Shown one piece after another: positions 24,817 to 32,645 of a stretch of DNA of 43,310 nucleotides. The notes under the pieces are model-generated. The model ran no database searches, had not been told where the DNA came from, and was given only the letters and a program-made list of their open reading frames with translations. A program made the position numbers and the translations under genes. Numbering within the stretch: the stretch's first letter is position 1; every line of letters begins with the position of its first letter. Source of the DNA: Spirosoma spitsbergense DSM 19989 (GTDB lineage: Bacteria > Bacteroidota > Bacteroidia > Cytophagales > Spirosomataceae); contig NZ_KB893583.1 of the NCBI RefSeq assembly GCF_000374085.1, positions 1 through 43,310 of the forward strand, given 5' to 3'.

Positions 24817-25877
24817 TGAAAGGACGGAGCTGGCTATATGCCCAGGTATTGTTGTATGGATTACTGGTTGTTTCGTGCGTAACGGAGTTTGAGCCAGGCA
24901 GCGTCAGTATTCCCCCTTCGCTCATTGTAGAAGGGAACATCACGGACGCACCGGGTCCCTACGTGGTCAAATTGACACGTACGGCCGATTATTCGTTCAA
25001 AAGCCTGAACCTGCTCGAAACGGGCGCTACGGTTGTTATCCTGGATAACCTGGGTAATCAGGAAACGCTGAAGGAACAGGCATCCGGCGGAGTCTACCAG
25101 ACCGCATCGACGGGTATTCGGGGGGTGGCAGGCCGCACGTATAAACTGATCATTCAAACCAAAGCGGGCAAGCGGTACGAGTCCCAGCCCGAAGCCCTGC
25201 AGGCCGCACCACCCATTCTGGATCTGTACTACACGTATACGAAAGAGCAGGGGAATGGTAGTTCGGCAAAAAACCAGGGATGGAACGTGTACCTGGATAC
25301 CAAAGACCCGGAAACACCGGGCAACTACTACCGCTGGATCTGGACCCACTACCAGTTTACGGAGGTATGTTCCCAACGGGAACTGCCCAACGGGACCATT
25401 ACGGGGCTGGGGTGCTGCTCCAACTGCTGGAATATCTCGCGTTGTTACAACTGCATCAGCGTTAGTTCCGATGTGAACATCAACGGGCAGGCTATCAGCG
25501 GACAGTTCATTGCCCGGGTGCCGTACAAATCAACGAGCATATATTATCTGGAAGTGCAGCAACAGGCACTCAGTAAGGGCGCTTATGCCTTCTGGAAAAG
25601 CGTGAAAGGACTGGTTAGCAACACTGGGGGGCTTTTCGATGCGGCTCCCGCTACCGTGCGGGGTAACCTGCGTTGCGTGAGTGATTCAACGGCCTACGTG
25701 TACGGCTACTTCGGGGCAACCGGCGTATCGGAACAATATATCAACGTAGACCGCAGAAACGGTGAGGGCGCGCCGGATCTGGACCCTCCTGTAGTTGTTC
25801 CCCAGCCTTCGGCCTGCGTGGTGTGCGAAAACAGTATCTATCGAACCCCCAACAAACCCCGATGGTGGCAGTTCTGA
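24816..25877 (+). CDS. DUF4249 lipoprotein partner of the TonB receptor
   Basis: This 353-residue protein has a lipoprotein signal with lipobox LLVVSC (Cys at residue 21), so it is probably anchored to the outer membrane. The mature part starts TEFEPGSVSIPPSLIVEGNITDAPGPYVVKLTRTADY, the hallmark beginning of the DUF4249 family. A Cys-rich loop near residues 201-216 (GCCSNCWNISRCYNC) and a final CVVC suggest disulfides or metal binding, which is common in this family. The start codon overlaps the receptor stop in a TGATG arrangement, so the pair is translationally coupled. A role in substrate capture for the receptor is inferred from the pairing. Confidence 0.88.
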   Translation: MKGRSWLYAQVLLYGLLVVSCVTEFEPGSVSIPPSLIVEGNITDAPGPYVVKLTRTADYSFKSLNLLETGATVVILDNLGNQETLKEQASGGVYQTASTGIRGVAGRTYKLIIQTKAGKRYESQPEALQAAPPILDLYYTYTKEQGNGSSAKNQGWNVYLDTKDPETPGNYYRWIWTHYQFTEVCSQRELPNGTITGLGCCSNCWNISRCYNCISVSSDVNINGQAISGQFIARVPYKSTSIYYLEVQQQALSKGAYAFWKSVKGLVSNTGGLFDAAPATVRGNLRCVSDSTAYVYGYFGATGVSEQYINVDRRNGEGAPDLDPPVVVPQPSACVVCENSIYRTPNKPRWWQF

Positions 25878-25881
25878 TTTG

Positions 25882-25913
25882 TTTGGTGAGTTGATGTAAA
25901 TGGGATATTTTTG
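25882..25913 (+). promoter_or_regulatory. Bacteroidota-type promoter for the GT9 gene
   Basis: TTTG (25882-25885), a 20-base spacer and TATTTTTG (25906-25913) reproduce the Bacteroidota consensus (TTTG, 19-20 bases, TAnnTTTG). It lies between the DUF4249 stop and the GT9 start. Transcription would begin near 25920, downstream of the ATG at 25900, so the true start is the ATG at 25930. Confidence 0.7.
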
Positions 25914-25929
25914 TATAAATGATCATACC

Positions 25930-26925
25930 ATGACTCGTGCGGTAAAAATATTGGTTTTGCAATTTGCGTCTATCGGCGATGTGGTGCTGACTACACCGGT
26001 CCTGCGCTGTTTAAAGCAGCAAATGCCGAACGCGCTTGTCTGCTATTGCACAAAAGGAGTTTATCAGCCAATCATTGATGCCAATCCATACATTACGAAG
26101 GCGTATTACCAGGACGGAAGTGTGTACCAACTGATCCGCCAGCTTCAGGCCGAGTCGTTCGATTACGTCATTGACCTGCAGAACACATTTACAACCGGGT
26201 TGATTAAGGCCGTTCTTGGCGTTCGTTCGTACAGTGTCGACAGGCAACATCTGCGGCAGTGGGCTTATATCCGGTGGAAACTGAACGCCATGACCGATCA
26301 GCACATTGTTGACCGGTTTATGGCCACGGTTGCACCATTGGGTGTTGAAAACGATGGGCGGGGACTGGATTATTTCATTCCCTACCGGGATGAAGTAGAA
26401 ACGGACTGGCTTCCCGAAACGCACCAGCAGAATTTTGTAGCCTATGCCATTGGCGGGCAGAGCCTGACCCGTCGGCTACCCGTATTACGGATGATTGAGT
26501 TATGCCTTAAGATAAACTACCCGATCGTGCTACTGGGGGATAAGGATGACCGCAAGACCGGCGACGAAATCGTGCGGGCCGTTGGCGAACGGCACATTTA
26601 TAATGCCTGTGGCCACTATAACATCAACCAGTCGGCCTCCCTGCTCCGGCGGGCGCGGGTCGTGTTCAGCCACGATACCGGGCTCATGCACATTGCAGCC
26701 GCTTTCCACCGGAAAATATACTCTATCTGGGGCAGTACCACGCCCCAATTCGGCTTTTATCCCTACAAAACCCCGCACGTTCGGCTCGAAACACCCGGCC
26801 TGGGGTGTCGGCCCTGCTCGGTAACCCCAACCGGTAGTTGCCCCATGAACCACTTCAAGTGCATGAATAACCTCCCGTTCGACTTTGAAGTAAAAGAATT
26901 AAGGACGAAGAAGAAGTTTGACTGA
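25930..26925 (+). CDS. Glycosyltransferase family 9, heptosyltransferase-like
   Basis: This 331-residue GT-B enzyme probably adds heptose or a similar sugar to the LPS core. The N-terminus is typical of ADP-heptose transferases (VKILVLQFASIGDVVLTTPVLRCLKQQMP). The C-terminal nucleotide-binding half has ARVVFSHDTGLMHIAAAFHRK followed by IWGSTTPQFGFYPY. The end has a Cys cluster (GLGCRPCSVTPTGSCPMNHFKCM), also usual in Bacteroidota members. The ATG at 25930 was chosen because a consensus promoter overlaps the longer frame from 25900. It ends 57 bases before the convergent exporter operon. Confidence 0.92.
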   Translation: MTRAVKILVLQFASIGDVVLTTPVLRCLKQQMPNALVCYCTKGVYQPIIDANPYITKAYYQDGSVYQLIRQLQAESFDYVIDLQNTFTTGLIKAVLGVRSYSVDRQHLRQWAYIRWKLNAMTDQHIVDRFMATVAPLGVENDGRGLDYFIPYRDEVETDWLPETHQQNFVAYAIGGQSLTRRLPVLRMIELCLKINYPIVLLGDKDDRKTGDEIVRAVGERHIYNACGHYNINQSASLLRRARVVFSHDTGLMHIAAAFHRKIYSIWGSTTPQFGFYPYKTPHVRLETPGLGCRPCSVTPTGSCPMNHFKCMNNLPFDFEVKELRTKKKFD

Positions 26926-26941
26926 TTCGTTCGTTAACGGG

Positions 26942-26976
26942 CTGTACTATGCCCAAAAAACGACGAGTCAGTACAG
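26942..26976. terminator. Hairpin between convergent GT9 and exporter genes
   Basis: CTGTACT (26942-26948) and AGTACAG (26970-26976) are exact complements with a 21-base A-rich loop. The A-run (26955-26960) lies in the loop, not after the stem, so termination strength is doubtful. Confidence 0.35.
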
Positions 26977-26982
26977 GCTGGA

Positions 26983-28341
26983 TCATTGGGAAAACAGGTT
27001 TTTGATGCTGTCGAACAGGCGTTCAAGCACCCGGATATCGTTTGTAATCACTTCCGCAGTTCCTTCCAGTCCATACCGAAACGGTAGCTTCTTGTTGACC
27101 GTAGTGGTCAGTCCTTTAGGTAGCGCCACGTACAGCTTATAGGCGGTCTGGGGCTGGCCACCCGCGGTTAGCGTAGTGCTGATGTCGGCTACGGTAGCCA
27201 CTTGTCCCCGCAGCATCCCAAACTCTTTTTTGCTAAAACTCAGGAGAGTAATAGTAACGGCCTGCCCCACCGCTACCTTTCCGGACCCGGAGGGTTCAAT
27301 GAATAACTCCCCTACGTAGGGGCCAGCCAGTTCCGGCACGGCCCTTCCCCGTCCGCCTGGGTTGGTATCCGGATTAGGAACAATCCCGGCTATCTCCTGA
27401 CCCGCCACCAACACGGAATTCTCGTGCAGAAAATTGAGGTAGTTTAACCGGCCGGCAATGGGAGCTTTCAGCACATAGCTGTTTTCCCAGGCGGTAATGG
27501 CGTTCAATAAACCCGTAAAGGCATCGCGCAGACCGTTGCGGGTGGCCAGTTGCCGGTCGGTCTGGTCAAAATCATATTCAGCCTTCTGACTGCGAAGGGA
27601 AATAATCCGATTGTCGTTTTCGGCAATAGCCGCACGGGCGGCTTCAATGGTCTTGGACTTGCTGATTAACTCGTCGCGTTTGGTTTCGAGTTGTTCAATT
27701 GAAATACTGCCCGATCTCTGGAGGGGTTTATACCGGGTTTCGTAGGTTCGGAGCAGTAGCCCATACTCCTGCTCAAGCAAGTCTATTTGCCGGTTCAACC
27801 GGTTGCCAACCTGATTCAAACCGCTGATCTGCTCATTAACGATCCCCTTTCGCTGCTGATTGCTGTTACCGCGTACCGCCAGTGCCTGCCATTCCTTCCA
27901 GCGCAGCAAAAGTACGTTATAGGGCGCCTGCAACTCGCCAAGTTCCAGCCCGTCGGGGAGCAGGAGTGTGGAGGATTGGTTGGTTTCCAGGGCGGGCTGG
28001 AACAGGTCCAGGGCTTGCCGCAGGGCCAGCACGTCGGTATAACGGGCTGTGCCGCCAATGGTAGCGAATACTTCATCGGCCACCAGCATGGATTTGTCTG
28101 CGCTTAGCAGATGAATAGGGCCGCCGGTTCTGGCCACTACCGTTGCAGGCGGGGTGTTTGTCGTTATTGTGATTTTACCTTTAATGACATCGGGGTATTT
28201 GATAAACCAGGCCAGCCCCAGCATCAGCACAACAACGCCAAATAGCAGACTGATGCCCCAGCGCAGGGGCCAGCCGGGCATTTGAGCCAGCAATTCGTCA
28301 ACATCATCCGAGTGGTATGTAGAGGTTATTGGCTGAGGCAT
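26983..28341 (-). CDS. HlyD-family membrane fusion protein of the peptide exporter
   Basis: This 452-residue periplasmic adaptor joins the inner-membrane ABC exporter to the TolC channel. The N-terminus has one membrane anchor (WGISLLFGVVVLMLGLAWFI) after a cytoplasmic tail. A biotinyl-lipoyl-like half (NTPPATVVARTGGPIHLLS), a long coiled-coil hairpin (about residues 150-280, rich in Leu/Gln/Glu) and a second lipoyl half (VLKAPIAGRLNYL) follow. A beta-barrel region comes next (GPYVGELFIEPSGSGKVAVGQAVTITL). It is the last gene of the three-gene operon, 7 bases after the TolC-like gene. The neighbouring C39 transporter implies that its cargo is the double-glycine peptide encoded at 32368. Confidence 0.93.
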   Translation of the reverse strand: MPQPITSTYHSDDVDELLAQMPGWPLRWGISLLFGVVVLMLGLAWFIKYPDVIKGKITITTNTPPATVVARTGGPIHLLSADKSMLVADEVFATIGGTARYTDVLALRQALDLFQPALETNQSSTLLLPDGLELGELQAPYNVLLLRWKEWQALAVRGNSNQQRKGIVNEQISGLNQVGNRLNRQIDLLEQEYGLLLRTYETRYKPLQRSGSISIEQLETKRDELISKSKTIEAARAAIAENDNRIISLRSQKAEYDFDQTDRQLATRNGLRDAFTGLLNAITAWENSYVLKAPIAGRLNYLNFLHENSVLVAGQEIAGIVPNPDTNPGGRGRAVPELAGPYVGELFIEPSGSGKVAVGQAVTITLLSFSKKEFGMLRGQVATVADISTTLTAGGQPQTAYKLYVALPKGLTTTVNKKLPFRYGLEGTAEVITNDIRVLERLFDSIKNLFSQ

Positions 28342-28348
28342 ACTACGG

Positions 28349-29722
28349 TTAGTTTAGGTTACCCACCAGTTGTTTGGCGTCGGCTTCAATGAGTTTGAGC
28401 GCATATAAGGCCTGTAACTGGTTCAGTTTTGCTTCCGTATAGGCCAGTTGTACGGAGCGGTATTCGATTAGATTGGAAAAGCCGTTTTGCAGCCGATTGC
28501 GGGCAATGACCAGGCTGCGGGATGCATTGGTCGTTAATAAAGCCGACAGTGCTACAATTTTTGCCTGTGTCTGGTACGAGCTGGCCAACAGTTCCGCTTC
28601 GACCTGCAACTGGCGCTCGGTGCCTTTCAGCGCGATTTCCGTCAAGCCCCGTTCCAGTTCACTTTGCCGAATGGACCGTTTTGTTTCACGACTCCGTACC
28701 AGGGGCATGGATACGGATAAACCCGTCAAGAGCAAATTTGTCGAATTGCCATTGATCCGTGGACTATCACTGAATTTTGTCCCTGTGAAACTCTGGTAAA
28801 GAGACGAATTGAGTCGTACTGTAGGGCTGAAAGCTGTCTTTTGTATTCGTATACTATTATCAGACACCAATAAGCCCATTCGCTGACTTCGGAGGTCGTA
28901 GTTCAGACTCATCAGTTTACCATTCAGGTTAGCAAATGCTGGTGGTTGTGGGCCTGGCACCAGGCTATCCGTCAGGATTAAGGGCTCGAAGCGATTCCAT
29001 CCTATGGTCGTATGGAGCTGGCTCTGAGCAATTTGAACGTCGATTTCCTGCTGAAGATAGGTAGTCGAATCCGTGAGAAACAGGTTTTCGGCCTGTAGCA
29101 CATCAAAGGTGCTGGCTTTGCCCAGCCGTTCCTGCTCTCTAAAATCGGTAAACCGGGACCTGGAAAGTCCTACTCCTTCTGCTCTGACCGTTAACCTGGC
29201 CAGCTCCACCACAACGCGGTAATAAGCGGCTACCAGTGCCCGGCTCACGCGCTGGCGTACTGCCTGTCTTTCCAGGGTTGCCTGCTGGGCTAACTGATCG
29301 AGTCTGGTCTGACTCAGGCCTACCCGACCGCCGTTATACAGGAGCCAGCTACCGAAGATACCTCCATTAAGAGCGTTATCCTGATATACGCCCCGCACAT
29401 AGCTGGTAGGAGAATTGTATTGATTGAAATAGTTATTCTGACTGATACTCAGATCAAGGGAGGGTAGCCGGTCTGGTACGCCAATATGACGGTTGCTGGT
29501 GGCAATGGATTCGCGCTGAATGGCCGTTTGCAGGTCGGTATTGTAGAGCATACCCAATCGCAGGGTTTCGGCTAACGACAGGGAAATTTGTGCCTGACCC
29601 GTATGCCCGGCCAGCAATACACTCAGCAGTAGCCACCACCGGCCTGTATGGTACAAGCCGAAGGTTGCGCGTACGTGCCGATATATACAGCCGATTCCTG
29701 AAAAGAGGTAACTATACACCAT
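28349..29722 (-). CDS. TolC-family outer-membrane efflux protein
   Basis: This 457-residue protein forms the outer-membrane duct of a type I secretion system. A membrane-like signal (WWLLLSVLLAGHTGQAQ) lies at residues 29-45, after an atypically long positively charged lead, so the true start may be further in; the next internal starts are not convincing. The mature part has the two OEP repeats with the usual helical barrel pattern (SLSLAETLRLGMLYNTDLQTAIQ, later SRSLVIARNRLQNGFSNLIEYRSVQLAYTEAK). Four bases separate it from the ABC gene and 7 from the adaptor gene. Its place in the operon suggests a dedicated, not shared, exit duct. Confidence 0.93.
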   Translation of the reverse strand: MVYSYLFSGIGCIYRHVRATFGLYHTGRWWLLLSVLLAGHTGQAQISLSLAETLRLGMLYNTDLQTAIQRESIATSNRHIGVPDRLPSLDLSISQNNYFNQYNSPTSYVRGVYQDNALNGGIFGSWLLYNGGRVGLSQTRLDQLAQQATLERQAVRQRVSRALVAAYYRVVVELARLTVRAEGVGLSRSRFTDFREQERLGKASTFDVLQAENLFLTDSTTYLQQEIDVQIAQSQLHTTIGWNRFEPLILTDSLVPGPQPPAFANLNGKLMSLNYDLRSQRMGLLVSDNSIRIQKTAFSPTVRLNSSLYQSFTGTKFSDSPRINGNSTNLLLTGLSVSMPLVRSRETKRSIRQSELERGLTEIALKGTERQLQVEAELLASSYQTQAKIVALSALLTTNASRSLVIARNRLQNGFSNLIEYRSVQLAYTEAKLNQLQALYALKLIEADAKQLVGNLN

Positions 29723-29726
29723 GCCG

Positions 29727-31919
29727 CTAACTGCTAAGTTCCAACTGGTTATGCACCAGGGTATAATAGTAGCCCTGTTTGTTCACGAGTTCGAAATGCG
29801 TACCCGTTTCCACAATCTCACCCTGGTGCAGTACCACAATCTGGTCCGCATTGCGCACGGTGCTGAGCCGGTGAGCAATCACCAGGACCGTGCGCCCCCG
29901 GGTAAACTCGGATAGATTGTTCATGATAATCTTTTCATTATTGGCATCAAGGGCACTTGTCGCTTCATCGAAAAATAAAAACGTTGGATTTTTATAAATA
30001 GCTCTTGCCAGCAGAACCCGTTGTTTCTGACCAACGCTCAGTCCAACGCCCTCGCCCCCGATTTTGGTAGATAAACCACGGGACAGGTTCTGAATAAGGT
30101 CAGACAGGTTGGCGGCATAGATCGCGTAATTAAGTCGTTCCTCGTCGGGAGTTTCGTCGCTGGCAATAATATTTTGCCGGAGGGTGTCCGAGAAAATGAA
30201 CCCTTCTTGCATAACCACGCCACACTGTCCACGCCACCAGCCACTGTGAAGGGCCTGTAGATTCTGGGTGCCAATCAAAATCTGACCATTGCCGGGGGTA
30301 TGAAATTTGAGCAGCAGCTTCATCAGCGTCGTTTTGCCACTACCACTGGCACCGACCAGCGCTGTCGTTTTGCCACGCGGTAAAAACAGGTTGATGGATT
30401 TTAAAACCGGGGGTGTACTGGGACCACCGTAGGAAAAACTAAGATTCTGAAACGTAATACCTGACCAGGCACCCAGTTTGGTGATTCGATCCGCTTGCAC
30501 CGGGTCTTCGTCTTCTTTTTTATTAACCTCCCCCAGGCGGTCCAGGCTAATTTTGGCATCCTGGGCCGACCGCATAAAGCTCAGCAGATTACCCAGTGGT
30601 GAATTGATTTGCCCCACAATAGCCTGAATGGAGAGCATCGTACCCAACGTAATCTGTCCGTCAATAACCAGCTTGGCCGATAAGTAGGTGATTAGAATAT
30701 CTTTTAGCTGACCGATAAAGAACGTGCCCATCTGCTGCACCTGCATCAGCTTCATATCTTCGACGTTGATTTTAAACAGCCGCGCCTGCACCTGCTCCCA
30801 TTTCCACCGTTTCTGATTTTCGATGTTCTGGAGTTTGATTTCCGTAATGCCCGCTACAATTTCCAGCAACGATCCCTGATTATCGGCCATGCGGTCAAAC
30901 CGGCGCAGATTGATGCGTTTGCGCGCGCCCATGAAGGCCCACGTCCAGCCAATGTACGCCAGGGCACTGATGAAAAACACCGTGAAAATAGCCCCATTAT
31001 ATAGCCCTAGTACCAGACCAAATACCAGCATATTAAACAGGGAAAAAACCACCTTGAGTGACGAACTGGTTAAAAAGCGTTCGATAATTTCGTGATCTTC
31101 AATACGCTGGAGGATGTCGCCTGTGTTACGCGTTTCGAAGAACGAAATGGGCAGTCGCATGAGTTTGGTCAGAAAATCCGAAATCAGCCGAATACTGATT
31201 CGGCTGCTGATGTGCATCAGAATCCACTGCTCAACGAAGTCGGTAATAAGCTGGCATAAGAAGATAGTGAGCTGGCCAATGAGTAGCAGGTTCACAAAAC
31301 CGATATCCTGATATTCAATGCCCCGATCCACAATGGACTGCATTATAAACGGGATAATAAAGGTCAGGACAGCGCTTAGCAGGACGCCAATGCCAATTTG
31401 TACCAGATACCGACGGTAAGGACGCAGATACCCCCAGAAATAACGTAGCCGAAGCCCCTCCTGCTGGTCGTCGGGATCGGTATAAAATGTCTGGTCCGGT
31501 TCCAGCAGCAACACAATGCCGGGTACATCAGCCTGTGTCGGTTGCCCGGTCCAGCCCTCTAAAAACTCCGCGTGCGTATATTTAACCAGACCCTGAGCCG
31601 GATCAGCCACAAAAATGTGTTGATTGGTGCTGGCATACACTACTACAAAGTGCCGTTGACGCCAGTAAGCAATTAGTGGTTTGGGTGCTTCGGTAAGCAG
31701 AATCTGGAGCGTTATTCGAACAGAAATAGTCCTAAAGCCAACGGCCTGTGCGCCGTCACTGATACCCGCAACGCTCACGCCGGTTTTTCGGATAAAACAA
31801 ACATCGCGCAGGTGTTCGAGTGACAGCGTTTTGCCGTAATACTTGCCAATCATCCGCAGGCAGGTTGGCCCACAGTCAACTAAATCTAACTGGCGATAAA
31901 CCGGAAATTTTTTGATCAC
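29727..31919 (-). CDS. C39-peptidase ABC exporter for double-glycine peptides
   Basis: This 730-residue inner-membrane protein both trims and exports peptides. The N-terminal C39 peptidase has the catalytic Cys in RQLDLVDCGPTCLRMIGKYYG (Gln10, Cys16), a His in RQRHFVVVYA (about residue 91) and the Asp in VADPAQG. A six-helix ABC membrane domain follows (about 160-440). The ATPase has Walker A (GASGSGKTT), the signature (LSVGQKQRVLLARA), Walker B (FLFFDEATSALD) and the H-loop (VLVIAHRLS). The start is a GTG at 31919; no later ATG precedes the peptidase motif. This peptidase cuts after Gly-Gly in leader peptides. It heads the exporter operon and is divergent from the precursor gene. Confidence 0.97.
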   Translation of the reverse strand: MIKKFPVYRQLDLVDCGPTCLRMIGKYYGKTLSLEHLRDVCFIRKTGVSVAGISDGAQAVGFRTISVRITLQILLTEAPKPLIAYWRQRHFVVVYASTNQHIFVADPAQGLVKYTHAEFLEGWTGQPTQADVPGIVLLLEPDQTFYTDPDDQQEGLRLRYFWGYLRPYRRYLVQIGIGVLLSAVLTFIIPFIMQSIVDRGIEYQDIGFVNLLLIGQLTIFLCQLITDFVEQWILMHISSRISIRLISDFLTKLMRLPISFFETRNTGDILQRIEDHEIIERFLTSSSLKVVFSLFNMLVFGLVLGLYNGAIFTVFFISALAYIGWTWAFMGARKRINLRRFDRMADNQGSLLEIVAGITEIKLQNIENQKRWKWEQVQARLFKINVEDMKLMQVQQMGTFFIGQLKDILITYLSAKLVIDGQITLGTMLSIQAIVGQINSPLGNLLSFMRSAQDAKISLDRLGEVNKKEDEDPVQADRITKLGAWSGITFQNLSFSYGGPSTPPVLKSINLFLPRGKTTALVGASGSGKTTLMKLLLKFHTPGNGQILIGTQNLQALHSGWWRGQCGVVMQEGFIFSDTLRQNIIASDETPDEERLNYAIYAANLSDLIQNLSRGLSTKIGGEGVGLSVGQKQRVLLARAIYKNPTFLFFDEATSALDANNEKIIMNNLSEFTRGRTVLVIAHRLSTVRNADQIVVLHQGEIVETGTHFELVNKQGYYYTLVHNQLELSS

Positions 31920-32367
31920 GCAAAACGGTGCCTGGCCCCGGCCTGTGTAGCCGCCGAACCACAGCCATTATAAGAGGTTTTTTTTAATTGCTCAGGGGCT
32001 GGAATACTGCCCACTTTGCTAGCATTCCGGATGCTGCGCATGTCGTTTAGACGCCTGTTTTTCCAGACCGTCACCAATTTTCTGTCCAGTTTTAACCAGG
32101 TATCTCCCTATTCAGCGAGTGCCCAAAAACTTCATGAAGTTTGCCAAGTGTAGAATATGACGCTTTTAGTGACTATATTTTTGTTAACGTAAACATTTTA
32201 TTTGCACTAATACTATATCAAATTAACCGGGCTACCGTATAATAAATATTTAATAAATAAACGACATTTTCATATGTCAGATTAAAATGAGATACTAGTT
32301 TAGCATCATTCTAAGAAGAAATTTTTAGAATAATCTTATATTTTTTTATCTAACCCAATTAAATGTC
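31920..32367. promoter_or_regulatory. Divergent control region of the peptide system
   Basis: These 448 bases separate the exporter operon from the precursor gene and hold no convincing gene. The right half is very AT-rich. There is a perfect 16-base palindrome AAACTTCATGAAGTTT (32127-32142), a likely operator. A TATTTTTG -7-like box (32176-32183) points towards the precursor, but no -33 box is spaced correctly. A TATAAT sequence lies on the minus strand upstream of the exporter GTG. Confidence 0.5.
32127..32142. promoter_or_regulatory. 16-base perfect palindrome, candidate operator
   Basis: AAACTTCATGAAGTTT is identical to its reverse complement. It lies in the control region shared by the exporter operon and precursor gene, about 225 bases before the precursor ATG. 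A dimeric regulator is the likeliest reader, but none is encoded nearby. Confidence 0.5.
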
Positions 32368-32565
32368 ATGATGAATCTGCAAACATTCCAAGCGCGCTTA
32401 GGCCAGCTGGACATTCTGTCTGTTGCCGAAGCAAATGCCGCCATCGGTGGCGGTGGCTGCAATCCGAAGTCGAACAAGCAAAAGTCGAACAAGCAGAAGT
32501 CGAATAAGCAAAAGTCGAACAAGTCGAACAAAGGTGGCTATTGCCCACCACCACCATGCTGGTAG
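32368..32565 (+). CDS. Double-glycine peptide precursor with KSNKQ repeats
   Basis: This 65-residue peptide has an N-terminal leader matching the C39 consensus. Leu17 (-12), Glu21 (-8), Ala22 (-7), Ala25 (-4) and the Gly27-Gly28 site fit, with cleavage after Gly28 leaving 37 residues. The core starts GGCNP and contains three perfect KSNKQ units and a last KSNKSNK. It ends GGYCPPPPCW. It has nine Lys, five Ser, three Cys and no Asp or Glu. The DNA repeats are 15 bases (32467-32511, followed by a truncated copy). The first ATG (32368) and the next (32371) are both possible. The neighbours are a dedicated exporter and a kinase with a leader-binding domain. No similar peptide is known to me. Confidence 0.85.
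   Translation: MMNLQTFQARLGQLDILSVAEANAAIGGGGCNPKSNKQKSNKQKSNKQKSNKSNKGGYCPPPPCW
32467..32532 (+). repeat. 15-base tandem repeat inside the precursor gene
   Basis: Three near-identical copies of AAGTCGAACAAGCAA (32467-32481, 32482-32496, 32497-32511; differing at one or two third-codon bases) are followed by AAGTCGAACAAG and TCGAACAAA. The synonymous differences show that the repeated peptide unit, not just the DNA, is retained. Confidence 0.9.
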
Positions 32566-32589
32566 TCGGTAAGTAGTCTACGTGATATG

Positions 32590-32623
32590 GCAGCCAGTTG
32601 ACATCAACTGGCTGCTGTTTTTT
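32590..32623 (+). terminator. Terminator between precursor and kinase genes
   Basis: GCAGCCAGTTGA (32590-32601) and TCAACTGGCTGC (32604-32615) form a perfect 12-bp stem with a 2-base loop, followed by TG and six T residues (32618-32623). It lies 24 bases after the precursor stop and 22 before the kinase ATG. A partial read-through terminator would give much more precursor than kinase transcript. Confidence 0.85.
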
Positions 32624-32645
32624 CACCGCATCCTATTTTCCTTCT

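Noticed and set aside
26918..27142. Plus-strand open frame at the end of the GT9 gene
   Set aside because: It overlaps both the GT9 end and the HlyD gene on the other strand, and its translation is unlike any protein family.
32467..32532. Possible CRISPR-like array
   Set aside because: The units are contiguous 15-base coding repeats without spacers, so they are tandem repeats in a peptide gene.
32366..32626. Minus-strand open frames with repeated CLFDF-type units opposite the precursor
   Set aside because: The repeats are the complement of the 15-base KSNKQ repeat; the plus-strand frame has a leader and context, the minus frames do not.
32598..32645. Extended N-terminus of the RRE-kinase
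   Set aside because: These codons lie in the terminator hairpin and T-run; the ATG at 32646 gives the natural start of the PqqD-like domain.
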